The notes: generated by a model from the sequence alone, not told the origin. DNA of 64,000 nt from Bog-159 sp050008575 (GCA_050008575.1 JBEKMJ010000076.1:1-64000), one strand, 5' to 3'; positions 26,730-34,842 are shown, counted from the first letter of the stretch. A program made the numbers and translations.

Positions 26730-28151
26730 TCACACTGCCAAGACCTGCGCCTGAAACACACTCAGGCGCGCGCCCGGGCTCCGATATCCCTGGGTGCCCA
26801 GGCCGGCCTTCACCGAGAGCGCGCCGAGAAACTGTTCGGCATTCCAATCGCGCCCCGTGGCCACCTGCGGCAGCAGCAGCGCCTGGTGGCTGCCGCAATC
26901 GAGCGTGGCGCCGTGCTGGCCGATGTGAAAGCCGCGCGCATCGCGGATCGGCTTCATCGGGGACAGAATGGAAATCTCGATATCGATTTCGCCTTCCACT
27001 CCCATCACGGTGGGAAAGCGCGGATCGTCCAGCGCCGCGCGCAGGGTCGTCTCGGGCACATTTTCCGCGAGGCTTTCGAAACTCAGCCGATTGCCCAGGC
27101 AGCCCAGCAGCCGCTGCCCCTGGTGCAGGCTGACGAACACGCCCGGCTTCCGCGAAAGGGCCGGCGTGATGTGGCGCGGCGGAATGGGCCGGTGCTCGCC
27201 GGTGGCGCGAAGATGCCGCAGGGTTTCGCGGGCGCTTTCGAGCAACAGGCTGCGCTCGGCGCCGTCCACCCAAAACGACTGCGCGGGAAAGTAGCCCAGC
27301 GCGCCATAGCTCACGGTGTGATCGTAATCGCCGGTGACGTCGCCGGAGGTCTGGTAATCCAGAGTCTCCTGGAAAATCTCGCCACCCTGGACGAATGCCA
27401 GCGTGCGCAGCCACAAGGCGATGGGTGCGCGGCCGCACAGGTTGGCCCGGTGCTTCTCGATTTCGTCGCAGAAGAATTGCGGATCGAGGCTGGCGGCGGC
27501 GTCCATCAGGCCGCGGTCGAGATGGGCCAGGCGCGCGGAGATCTTCGAATCCGCCGGGAACGGCTGGTAGCCGAAGGCCCGCCCGTAGTGTGTGAGATCG
27601 GAGCTGACCAGGAAAACCGTATCCGGTCCGCACAAGGCGGCCAGTGCCTCCGCCGCGGCATCCCGCTCAGGCGGATCCAGGCGGCCGGCGAAGAGCGGCA
27701 CCACGCGCGCGCGGGGCGCGGCATGCTGCAGCAGGGGCAACTGAATCTCGACGGAATGATCGCAGATGCGGTCCTCGGCGACGAAGCGGAATGGACGGTG
27801 GGCGGCCAACCGCTCGACGACTGCACGGTCGATGGCGGCCTCGCCCAGCGGCGTTTCGTATTCGTCGATATCGGGGATAGAGATTCCCGGCGGCCCGCCT
27901 TGATGGGCGAATCCCAGGACCACGGCGCGGCGGGGCTGCTGCCGGCGGACATGGCGATAGGCGGCGGCCGCTACGGTTCCGGAATACTGCAAGCCGGCAT
28001 GTGGCACTACGAAACCCAGCGGGTTCGGGAACAGATAAGCGCCGGTGCGTTGCGCGGAGGATTCGAAGAGATCGTCGAGCAGAAGCTCGAGGTCGGTGCG
28101 GCAGTCCGGATACCAGGCGCCGACGTAGGGGGAAAGGTGCACGGCATGCAT
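26730..28151 (-). CDS. AmmeMemoRadiSam proteins B (MEMO) and A (AMMECR1), fused
   Basis: A 473-residue fusion. Residues 1-285 are the MEMO domain, related to extradiol dioxygenases: YVGAWYPD, FVVPHAGLQYSGTVAAAAY, DHSVEIQLPLLQ, FLVSSDLTHYG and a late TGDYDHTVSYGALGYF, with conserved His/Asp. Residues 295-473 are the AMMECR1 domain (GVFVSLHQGQRLLGCLGNR, EIDIEISILSPMKPI, LLLPQVATGRDWN). In most bacteria the two are separate genes beside a radical SAM gene, which here follows the usual pattern, encoded just upstream and ending 4 bases before this start. The biochemical reaction of the system is not firmly known to me. Confidence 0.9.
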   Translation of the reverse strand: MHAVHLSPYVGAWYPDCRTDLELLLDDLFESSAQRTGAYLFPNPLGFVVPHAGLQYSGTVAAAAYRHVRRQQPRRAVVLGFAHQGGPPGISIPDIDEYETPLGEAAIDRAVVERLAAHRPFRFVAEDRICDHSVEIQLPLLQHAAPRARVVPLFAGRLDPPERDAAAEALAALCGPDTVFLVSSDLTHYGRAFGYQPFPADSKISARLAHLDRGLMDAAASLDPQFFCDEIEKHRANLCGRAPIALWLRTLAFVQGGEIFQETLDYQTSGDVTGDYDHTVSYGALGYFPAQSFWVDGAERSLLLESARETLRHLRATGEHRPIPPRHITPALSRKPGVFVSLHQGQRLLGCLGNRLSFESLAENVPETTLRAALDDPRFPTVMGVEGEIDIEISILSPMKPIRDARGFHIGQHGATLDCGSHQALLLPQVATGRDWNAEQFLGALSVKAGLGTQGYRSPGARLSVFQAQVLAV

Positions 28152-28154
28152 ATG

Positions 28155-29267
28155 TCACCCGCAAGGAGGCGAGCAAAGCTCGCCGTGGCTGGTGGTTAGT
28201 GGTTGGTGGCTGGTGGTTTTGCAAGACCACAATCCCGCTATGGGAGTGGTGCAATCGGGGCAGCGGCCGTCCTTCAGCCGGTTGCGTAAGACTTGGAATC
28301 CGCGGCGCTCCACTACGGCCGCGCCGCACTTCGGGCAGTGCGTGTCTTCGAGTTTGCCGAGTTGTCCCGGCAGGTTGCCGGCGTAGACGTAGCGCAAGCC
28401 GGCCGCGCGTCCGATTTCCGCCGCGCGCTGCAAAGTAGCCGCGCCGGTGTTGCCTTGTCCAAACATTTTGTAGTCTTCGTGAGAGGCCGTGACGTGCCAG
28501 GGGATGTCCGGCGAAATGCCGGCCAGGAATTCCGCGATGGCCGTCAATTCGGCAGGCGAATCGTTGAAGCCGGGGACCACCAGGGTGACGACTTCGAGCC
28601 GGAAGCCCATGGCGTGGATGCGGCGGATGGAGTTGAGAATCGGCGTCAGGCGGCCACCCAATTCGTGGTAGCGGCGATCGTCGAAGCTCTTCAGATCCAC
28701 CTTGTAAAGGTCCACCCAGGGACGCAGATATTCAAGCACCTGGGGCGTGGCATTGCCGTTGGAGACGAAGCCCGTGACCAGGCCGGCGGCGCGCGCCTCG
28801 CGAAAGACCGCCACGGCCCATTCGGCCGTGATGAGCGGCTCATTGTAAGTGCTGACTACGCTGGCGGCGCCGGACGCGCGGGCGGCTTCCACGATGCGCT
28901 GCGGCGTGATGCGAGTGAAATCGAGCGAGGAGCGGAAATCGCGCAGGGCCTGGGAGGTGACCCAGTTCTGGCAGTATCCGCAGTGCAGGTCGCACCCGAG
29001 CATGCCGAAGCTGAGGGCGCGGGTACCGGGGAGGGCGTGGAAGAAGGGCTTCTTCTCGATGGGGTCGGCGTGCAGTGCGCTCACGTAGCCGTAAGGCACG
29101 TAAAGCTGGCCGCCGCGGTTGTAGCGCACCTTGCAAACGCCCGCGAAGCCGGCCGGAATGGGACAGCAGTGGCCGCAGGCGTAGCAGCGGACGCGATTGG
29201 AATCCAGTTTTTCGTATAGCTCCCCTTCGCGGACCTGCGTGGAGAGTTGTTCAGCCACGGTCTTCAT
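28155..29267 (-). CDS. amrS: AmmeMemoRadiSam system radical SAM enzyme
   Basis: A 370-residue radical SAM protein. The N-terminal Cys-rich segment (RCYACGHCC, Cys 28-35) is typical of AmrS. The [4Fe-4S]/SAM motif CxxxCxxC is at Cys92, 96, 99 in GCDLHCGYCQNW. Later blocks SGAASVVSTYNEPL, GFVSNGNATPQVLEYL and TASHEDYKMFGQG are the family core. A C-terminal zinc ribbon is formed by HCPKCGAAVVERRG and GRCPDC. The last ~20 residues (TTSHQPLTTSH...) are encoded by a minisatellite-like repeat and are probably recent. It is first in a two-gene unit with the MEMO-AMMECR1 fusion. Confidence 0.92.
   Translation of the reverse strand: MKTVAEQLSTQVREGELYEKLDSNRVRCYACGHCCPIPAGFAGVCKVRYNRGGQLYVPYGYVSALHADPIEKKPFFHALPGTRALSFGMLGCDLHCGYCQNWVTSQALRDFRSSLDFTRITPQRIVEAARASGAASVVSTYNEPLITAEWAVAVFREARAAGLVTGFVSNGNATPQVLEYLRPWVDLYKVDLKSFDDRRYHELGGRLTPILNSIRRIHAMGFRLEVVTLVVPGFNDSPAELTAIAEFLAGISPDIPWHVTASHEDYKMFGQGNTGAATLQRAAEIGRAAGLRYVYAGNLPGQLGKLEDTHCPKCGAAVVERRGFQVLRNRLKDGRCPDCTTPIAGLWSCKTTSHQPLTTSHGELCSPPCG
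28186..28225. repeat. GGTGGTTAGTGGTTGGTGGC minisatellite inside amrS
   Basis: GGCTGGTGGTTAGTGGTTGG then TGGCTGGTGG, encoding the TSHQPLTTSH tail of AmrS. It is related to the array at 20160-20200 in the ABC permease. Confidence 0.7.
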
Positions 29268-29425
29268 ATCAGACCTTCGACTGCCTAGATCTCATTATAT
29301 CGCCGGGCGGGGTGGGGGGCGGCGATTCGTGGGCTTTTGTGCGGAATTGTGCAGGTTTGTGGGTACGCGGCGGCTGGCGTGTTTTTGAACAAACGAACCC
29401 ACGAACGAAGCCATTTTCTCGTAGG

Positions 29426-30903
29426 TCATTTAGTTTCATGGCGTTCGCCTGCCGCGAGATCGGCCGCGATTTGCGCGAAGTGGTCCAGGGCGGCTTGCAG
29501 GTCCTCGACAATCTCGGCCGCCAGAATAGCGGGGTCCGGCAAATCGGACGAATCGCCCAGGCTGTCGTCCCTGAGCCAGAAGAGGTCGAGATTGGCCTTA
29601 TCGCGTTTGACGAGGTCTTCATAGGAGAAGCGGCGAGAGCGCTCCGTTTCACGGCGCTGGTGGCGATTCGCGGGGTTGTAACAGTGGACAAAATCGTCCA
29701 GGTCGGCGCGGGTGAGGGTGTTGGTCTTCAGCGTGAAGTGCTTGTTGGTGCGGAGATCGTAGATCCACAGCGAGCGGTTCCAGGGTGTTTCGCTGGCCGG
29801 CTTGCGGTCGAAGAATAGGACGTTGGCCTTGACTCCCTGGGCGTAGAAGATGCCGGTGGGCAGCCGCAGCAGGGCGTGAACGTCGCAATCGTGCAGGAGG
29901 CGTTTGCGGATGGTCTCGCCGGCGCCACCCTCGAACAGCACGTTATCGGGTAAAACGATGGCGGCGCGGCCGTTAATCTTGAGCAGGCTGCGGACGTGCT
30001 GGAGGAAGTTGAGCTGTTTGTTGCCGGTGGTGGCCCAGAAGTCGTCGCGCAGAATTTCCTGGCGCTCCCTCACCTCGCCGCCTTCCTGGTTGATAATCGT
30101 GACGCTGGATTTCTTGCCGGATGGCGGATTGGTAAGCACCATGTCGTAGTTGGCGGACGGCTTGGCGGCGAGGCTGTCCTTGCCGGCGGCGATGTTCTTC
30201 TCGTTCCCCAGGCCATGCATGAGCAGGTTCATGGCGCAGAGGCGTGCGGTGGACGCCACGAGTTCGACGGCGTAGAGCGCATGGGTTTGCAGGTGGCGCA
30301 CCTGGTCGCGATCGAGCTTGTATTCTTTGAGGATGTGGCTGGCGGCGGAAAGAAGAAAACCGCCGGTGCCCGCGGCGGGGTCGATGATAGCGGTTCCCGG
30401 CTGCGGGCGCATGACCTCGACGATGGCGTCGATCAGGGCGCGGGGCGTGAAGTACTGGCCGGCGCCGGACTTGGTATCCTGCGCATTCTTTTCGAGGAGG
30501 CCTTCGTAGATATCGCCCTTGACGTCGGCGCTGAGGGCGCTCCAGGGTTCCTTGTCGATGAGATCGACGATGAGGCGGCGCAGGTGGGCGGGATTCTGGA
30601 TTTTGTTCTGGGCTTTGCGGAAAATGATGCCGAGAAGGCCCGGCTCTTTGCCGAGATTTTCCAGGGTGTTGCGGTAATGTCTTTCGAGCGGCAGGCCGTC
30701 GAGTTCGATCAGGCTGGCCCAGTTGTAATCCTCGGGGATGGTGGACTTCTTGTTGTAGGGCGGACGGGTGCGCTCGTAGTCCATTTTAAGGAAGAGGAGA
30801 TAGGTGAGCTGCTCGACGTAATCGCCGTAGGAGACTCCGTCGTCGCGGAGGAGGTTGCAGTAGTTCCAGACTTGTTGACGAGGTTGGAGGCGGCGGAGGA
30901 CAT
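29426..30903 (-). pseudogene. hsdM: type I restriction-modification methylase HsdM, frameshifted and with altered catalytic motif
   Basis: N6-adenine methylase subunit of a type I system, about 492 residues. The natural start is ATG 30903 (MSSAASNLVNK), and one base is missing at AACAAGTCTGG (about 30869) before VWNYCNLLRDDGVSYGDYVE. The uninterrupted frame only begins at a TTG (30925). Helical N-domain, then SAM motif DPAAGTGGF and catalytic motif TNPPSGKKSS. Type I methylases have NPP(F/Y) here; the aromatic residue is Ser (TCC, one change from TTC Phe). Loss of that residue should cripple base flipping. The gene overlaps the PIN gene stop (TGATG). Confidence 0.85.
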
Positions 30904-31355
30904 CAGGCTGGCTCCGGCGGGGCAATCACGGTCAGTTCGGGGAACACTTCGAAGTCTTTCGAATTGTAAGTATAGATTCGTTGGATGTTATGGGCTTGCA
31001 TGGTTGCTACAAGCTGTAAGTCGAATACGTCGCCGCCGGTCACGGGACGACGTTGCAATAGGGCCATCCACCCGGTTACGGCATTGGCGCGTATGGCCAG
31101 CAGGCGTATGCCTGGCAGCGCGAGTAGAGCCGAGATCGCTTGAAGGGCGTCCGCGGGGGAACGCGGGGCAGCAACCCGCCGGGAATTCGTGACGATGGAG
31201 CAGAACTCACACAGCGACTGGGATGTGAGATATAGCGTAGTTGCGGGGTCGCGCGCGGCCTCGATCAACGCGCGTGAACTGGCGTGCTGGGGAGCGCCGG
31301 CTTGGACCGCGTAGACCAATACATTGGCATCGAGCGCGCCCGGCTCAATCGACAT
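30903..31355 (-). CDS. PIN-domain protein (VapC-type toxin)
   Basis: A 150-residue PIN nuclease. Acidic residues are in the expected places: Asp9 (GALDANVLVYA), the Glu of SQSLCEF near residue 51, and Asp pairs in GGDVFDLQLVATM, followed by RIYTYNSKDFE. The family cleaves RNA, often tRNA, and is neutralised by a cognate antitoxin. The upstream gene overlaps it by 11 bases and is the obvious antitoxin. It sits just before hsdM with overlapping stop and start, suggesting one transcript. Confidence 0.85.
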   Translation of the reverse strand: MSIEPGALDANVLVYAVQAGAPQHASSRALIEAARDPATTLYLTSQSLCEFCSIVTNSRRVAAPRSPADALQAISALLALPGIRLLAIRANAVTGWMALLQRRPVTGGDVFDLQLVATMQAHNIQRIYTYNSKDFEVFPELTVIAPPEPA

Positions 31356-31560
31356 CGTCGTAGATATCCCTGCGGTGCAGGCTGCCGATCACGCCGAGGT
31401 TCCAGACCGGTAGTTCGGGAGTCGGGCTGTTGCCGTTGCCCATGTTCAGGGGGCCGGCATCGTTGAGGAGGCGCTCCAGAAGAGCATCGATGGAGATGCC
31501 GTGCTCCTTGGCCTTCGCAGCGAGGGCGGCTTCGATTTTCGGTGAGATGTCGAGGCTCAT
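31345..31560 (-). CDS. antitoxin of the PIN toxin
   Basis: A 71-residue protein starting MSLDISPKIEAALAAKAKEH; AGGAG lies 8 nt upstream of ATG 31560, which is why I prefer it to the start at 31581. The ISPKIEAALAAKAKEHGISIDALLERLL stretch resembles ribbon-helix-helix/VapB-type DNA-binding N-domains; the rest (LPVWNLGVIGSLHRRDIYDD) would wrap the toxin. That C-terminal segment, with ...GSLHRRDIYDD, is typical of antitoxins paired with PIN proteins. Confidence 0.75.
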   Translation of the reverse strand: MSLDISPKIEAALAAKAKEHGISIDALLERLLNDAGPLNMGNGNSPTPELPVWNLGVIGSLHRRDIYDDVD

Positions 31561-31620
31561 GGGGTCGTGCTCCTGTACCAAGGATATCGCATGAGGGCGG
31601 CGAATGGCGCCTGCCTGGGC

Positions 31621-31920
31621 TCATCGGCGCTTGGCGGCGGAATCCTTCGCAGCCAATGTCTTTGCCAGACGTGCGGCGGCCTCTTCGAGGGTCGCCCTCT
31701 CCGTTTCGGAACGCTTGCGGCGCGCGGGGATGAAGTATCCGATGGTATTTCCTTGAATGTTGATGGCCACGGGACCGTTGCTCGCCGGAAGATACGCTGC
31801 GAAGTTCGCGAAACTCGGCATGTCTACGCTGACGGGCTCCGCTGCTGAATGCTCCTGTTCGGCGGCCAATGAGTACAGGTCTATACGTATTATAACTGAA
31901 TGACCCGGACGGTTCGTCAT
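31621..31920 (-). CDS. Phd/YefM-like orphan antitoxin
   Basis: A 99-residue frame. From Met at 31821 it reads MPSFANFAAYLPASNGPVAI then NIQGNTIGYFIPARRKRSET, recalling Phd-type antitoxins (...GPVAITxxGxxVGYxVP). A helical tail (ATLEEAAARLAKTLAAKD) follows. The upstream 33 codons contain a TATAAT box, so the shorter start at 31821 is possible. No toxin partner lies beside it; the divergent neighbour is another antitoxin-like gene. Confidence 0.5.
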   Translation of the reverse strand: MTNRPGHSVIIRIDLYSLAAEQEHSAAEPVSVDMPSFANFAAYLPASNGPVAINIQGNTIGYFIPARRKRSETERATLEEAAARLAKTLAAKDSAAKRR

Positions 31921-31982
31921 AGCTGGGCCGCGACGCGTTGGAATCCGAACGCGTTATCCTATATCCAGGAGTTTCTGAGACT

Positions 31983-32222
31983 GTGAGCATTGATCGTCGA
32001 GACCTGCACGCTCTACTGGACCGTGTCCCAGAAGGCGATCTGCCGGTCATTCGCAAGTTGCTCCCGGCGGTTGCGATTGAGTTCGATGTCGCGCCTGTTG
32101 CAGCCGAAGGTGAGCTTACGGACGCGGCTGCGCGGGATATCGAGGCCGCAGAAGCCTATTTCGACAAAGGCGGCAGCGGGATTTCGCACGAAGAGATTCT
32201 GAGAGAGTTCGGCCTCGGCTGA
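31983..32222 (+). CDS. antitoxin-like small protein
   Basis: A 79-residue frame from GTG 31983, with CCAGGAG about 10 nt upstream. It begins VSIDRRDLHALLDRVPEGDL, has PVIRKLLPAVAIEFDV, and ends with AAEAYFDKGGSGISHEEILR and EFGLG. The last motif (GxGxSHEEILREFGL) is shared by many small antitoxins. No toxin follows before the next start at 32311, so it is an orphan or its toxin was lost. Confidence 0.5.
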   Translation: MSIDRRDLHALLDRVPEGDLPVIRKLLPAVAIEFDVAPVAAEGELTDAAARDIEAAEAYFDKGGSGISHEEILREFGLG

Positions 32223-32310
32223 TGCCCTACTTCATCCGGATGCCAGCGGTTCCAGGATGGCTCCAGCGCGTTGACAGAAGCCGGTCCGACCCCTTACCCT
32301 GAAAGGCGTT

Positions 32311-32535
32311 ATGGAAGTTCATTTTTCACCGGAAAAAGAAGCTCGCCTTCGACAGGTCGCAAGCCGGATCGGCAAGAACACCGCGCAAGTGGTTGAAGAA
32401 GCGGTCGACCGGATGCTTGACTATGACGAGCGTTTTATTGCGGCCGTGGAGGAGGGCCGCGCTTCCGCCCGGCGCGGCGATTTATTGGAACATGACGAGG
32501 TTGTGAAGCGCATCGAGCAGATGTTTCGCCCATGA
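32311..32535 (+). CDS. ParD/RHH-type antitoxin
   Basis: A 74-residue protein. MEVHFSPEKEARLRQVASRI and AQVVEEAVDRMLDYDERFIA fit a ribbon-helix-helix N-domain, and the C-terminal VEEGRASARRGDLLEHDEVV with KRIEQMF is the typical toxin-binding tail (GxxxxxxGxxxxHdeV). AAGG precedes ATG 32311. It overlaps the ParE/RelE-like toxin by 4 bases (ATGA), the usual coupling in these modules. Confidence 0.85.
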   Translation: MEVHFSPEKEARLRQVASRIGKNTAQVVEEAVDRMLDYDERFIAAVEEGRASARRGDLLEHDEVVKRIEQMFRP

Positions 32536-32810
32536 TGCGGGTTCGCTGGACGACCACTGCAGCGGACGACCTCGCTCGCATTGTGGAGCGTATCCGCCAG
32601 GATAACCCCGCCGCCGCCCAGCGGGTGGCCAAGAGGATCTACACTGCGGTAGCGGAGCTTAGCGGATTTCCTCAACGTGGCCGGATAGGCTTAGCCGATA
32701 ACACCAGAGAGCTTGTGTTCCCGCCCTGGCCCTATATTGCCGTCTACGAGATCATCGAGGACCAAGTGCAGGTGCTTCGCATTCGCCATGCCTCGCAGGA
32801 CTGGCCATAG
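32532..32810 (+). CDS. ParE/RelE-family toxin
   Basis: A 92-residue toxin. MRVRWTTTAADDLARIVERI, AAQRVAKRIYTAVAELSGFP, RGRIGLADNTRELVFPPWPY and IAVYEIIEDQVQVLRIRHAS follow the RelE/ParE fold closely, with the conserved LxxxP..GR...ELv...y.i.Y.v....v.iLrv.H pattern. Either mRNA interferase or gyrase poison; the ParD-like partner favours the latter. Appears intact. Confidence 0.88.
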   Translation: MMRVRWTTTAADDLARIVERIRQDNPAAAQRVAKRIYTAVAELSGFPQRGRIGLADNTRELVFPPWPYIAVYEIIEDQVQVLRIRHASQDWP

Positions 32811-32973
32811 GCCCTTTGGTTGTAATAGGTGGCTAGGGCCAGATCCAGGTCCTCAAGGTTGGGCATAGCCGAGAAATCTACCGAGCGTGATCGAGGCGTC
32901 TACCTACGGCTGCGTGTCGGGAGAGCGCACCCGAAAATGCCCGCGGATGCGTCGGGTCGGTGCGTTCGTGAGG

Positions 32974-34035
32974 TCACGGTGTTCTCTTGAACTCCAGTAC
33001 TCTCGCCGTGGAGGGCTCAATGCCGAGGGCCTCGCGTAGCAATTTTGGAGATAGGCCGGAATCCTTTGAGAGTCGGGCGAGATCGACCGGTTTACCATAG
33101 AGCATCTCGGCCATCTTTCGGATGATACGGGGCCTTTCGTGGACAGCGTCCTCATCTCCAGGCTCCTGCTTGTCCCATCCCTTTAACCGGATCTCTTGTA
33201 AAAGATAGCGGTATTGGTTTTTGGTAAGGAAGGCGAGTGACTCGGCGCGTTTTGCTAGGAACGCCATCGATACGCCCCAGCGCATCTTCAGGCTGGCTAA
33301 GCCCGATAGCGTGATTGGAGGATGCATCTCAGCTTCCATTGCCTCTGCTGGAAGCAGAAATTCTTGGGCAAACCTACGCGCCTCCCGGTCCGCTTCCGCA
33401 ACGCTAACGCGCAAGGGCGAATGCATCACGAGATGCCCGAGTTCTTCGGAGATTGTGAATACTTCTCGATAGGGCGTCTTGCCGCCCAAAAGAGCGATGA
33501 TCGGTCGGCTTGGACCGTATCCAGCCCACGAGGAGAAGCCGTCGAAGCCGTCAACTTCCATCGGCAGCGAGAAGACCCAGGCGCCATTACGCTCCAGGCA
33601 CAGGGTCACGTCCTTGACCACGCTGTTCGGTGAGAGGCCAAGCGAAGCGCGGGTAATTTGTGCGCATTTCGACGGAGCCTCGCTGAGCTTGGGGACGTTA
33701 ACGGGGACCTTCTTTAGCCGGGGAGCCAGCATGCAGCCCAGCTCAAACGAAACGTGGCACATGGCGTGAGCTTTTGATCTTTGACTCTGTTTCACGGCGG
33801 TGTGGGCACGATAGAGAAGGGTCCCGTAGGGAAATTCGGGGATCTCGCCCTTTTCAAAAAAGCTTGGGGCAAACCCGGTTTTCATGGCTATGGTTTTTAT
33901 GTACTCCGGTGAGGGGCGATAAATCCCGCCTTCCATGGAGGCTACGCCCGACTGTGTCGTGCCAATCACCTCTGCAAGTTCGGCCTGTGTCATGCCAGAG
34001 GCCTCGCGCGCTAACTTAAGCCTGGCTCCGATCAT
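32974..34035 (-). CDS. Xre regulator fused to ImmA/IrrE-like domain with degenerate metal site
   Basis: 353 residues. Residues 1-55 are a helix-turn-helix (ARLKLAREASGMTQAELAEV, IGTTQSGVASMEGG). The middle is the ImmA/IrrE (COG2856) domain, with FTISEELGHLVMHS where active members have HELGH followed by a further ligand. Here the first His is Glu (EELGH). REARRFAQEFLLPAEAM, the usual second part of the site, is kept. So it may bind DNA and sense a partner without proteolysis. The C-terminus extends ~100 residues. It overlaps the upstream gene by 4 bases and shares its promoter at 34700-34746. Confidence 0.85.
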   Translation of the reverse strand: MIGARLKLAREASGMTQAELAEVIGTTQSGVASMEGGIYRPSPEYIKTIAMKTGFAPSFFEKGEIPEFPYGTLLYRAHTAVKQSQRSKAHAMCHVSFELGCMLAPRLKKVPVNVPKLSEAPSKCAQITRASLGLSPNSVVKDVTLCLERNGAWVFSLPMEVDGFDGFSSWAGYGPSRPIIALLGGKTPYREVFTISEELGHLVMHSPLRVSVAEADREARRFAQEFLLPAEAMEAEMHPPITLSGLASLKMRWGVSMAFLAKRAESLAFLTKNQYRYLLQEIRLKGWDKQEPGDEDAVHERPRIIRKMAEMLYGKPVDLARLSKDSGLSPKLLREALGIEPSTARVLEFKRTP

Positions 34036-34709
34036 GCCTGTTTGGCGCTCTCGGCGTGTTCCATCACGTCCTGACCTAGTAGGTCCTCAAGATCCTCTTC
34101 TGGGTCGCCCTCTGCGGGGCTACTGTGCTCGTGGGGTTTGCGAAGCGCCGGATGTAGTAGCGGCTCACACCAATGATCTGCCACGTCCTTAGCGTTCGCT
34201 CCGGCGGACATTGGGCATGCCAAGTAAACGCCGGCTAGGCTGAGCGAAGCGTCGAAGTCCCAGAGGTAGATGATGTTAAGCACGCTTGTGACCATGTTGC
34301 CCCTGCCGTCGGGATACATCTCAAGCTGCTGATTGTAAAAGTCGGTCTTGGGTTCAGAAGCGCCGCAACCCGGCAGCTTCCATTGCACGCCTCTTACGAT
34401 TGCCGCTTTGAGAATTCTGACATGATGGCGCTTGTAGAAAAAGGCCAGTCCGTTGTTGGGCAGCGCCTCGAAATCGGAACTGTCTCCGTCCTCCTCAGCC
34501 TTAATCCCGCGCCCGCGCAATGCCTGCTTTGCAAAGAAGCGCATTAGGCACGGCGCCAGGAAGGGGTCGTGGAGCTGTTTCTCGCTAGCGAAGAACGCCC
34601 TGGTCTTTACCGTTGCCTGGTCCATGACCTCGAATATGAGATCCGACAGGGGATCGACCGACTCCAGCGTCTGCTGGAAGGTCGGGACGCCGCCGTGCTG
34701 CATTCGCAT
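34032..34709 (-). CDS. unknown partner of the Xre/ImmA-like protein
   Basis: 225 residues starting MRMQHGGVPTFQQTLESVDP; no known domain. It is mixed alpha/beta with a basic FFYKRHHVRILKAAIVRGVQ stretch, aromatic-rich LNIIYLWDFD, SLAGVYLACPM, and an acidic tail (SPAEGDPEEDLEDLLGQDVM). The stop overlaps the next start by 4 bases, so both are translated together. The start codon lies within a large palindrome and about 9 bases after a consensus -10 box, so the message may be leaderless. The pair resembles two-gene modules with an ImmA-type regulator in mobile and defence islands; a toxin or effector role is a guess. Confidence 0.6.
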   Translation of the reverse strand: MRMQHGGVPTFQQTLESVDPLSDLIFEVMDQATVKTRAFFASEKQLHDPFLAPCLMRFFAKQALRGRGIKAEEDGDSSDFEALPNNGLAFFYKRHHVRILKAAIVRGVQWKLPGCGASEPKTDFYNQQLEMYPDGRGNMVTSVLNIIYLWDFDASLSLAGVYLACPMSAGANAKDVADHWCEPLLHPALRKPHEHSSPAEGDPEEDLEDLLGQDVMEHAESAKQA

Positions 34710-34746
34710 ATGATAAAATCATACACGAATGCAGAAGTTCTGTCAA
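34700..34746 (-). promoter_or_regulatory. consensus sigma-70 promoter overlapped by a 33-bp palindromic operator
   Basis: Read on the minus strand: TTGACA (34741-34746), a spacer of exactly 17 bases, then TATGAT (34718-34723). Bases 34700-34732 form a near-perfect palindrome of two 15-base arms (GCATTCGYRTATGAT and its complement; 13 of 15 positions match) around a 3-base centre. It covers the -10 box, the expected transcription start and the ATG at 34709. It is the best-looking promoter in the window and a natural site for the Xre protein to repress its own operon. Confidence 0.8.
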
Positions 34747-34842
34747 GAACACAGTCGCCGAACACAATCGCCGAATCCGGCGGGGCGTGCGAGCAGCCGT
34801 GGTGACGGCACCCTTCGGGTTTCGGCGGACGGGCCGAGACCA

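Noticed and set aside
26460..28199. 579-codon open frame opposite the MEMO-AMMECR1 fusion
   Set aside because: The minus-strand reading has clear MEMO and AMMECR1 motifs; this one has none.
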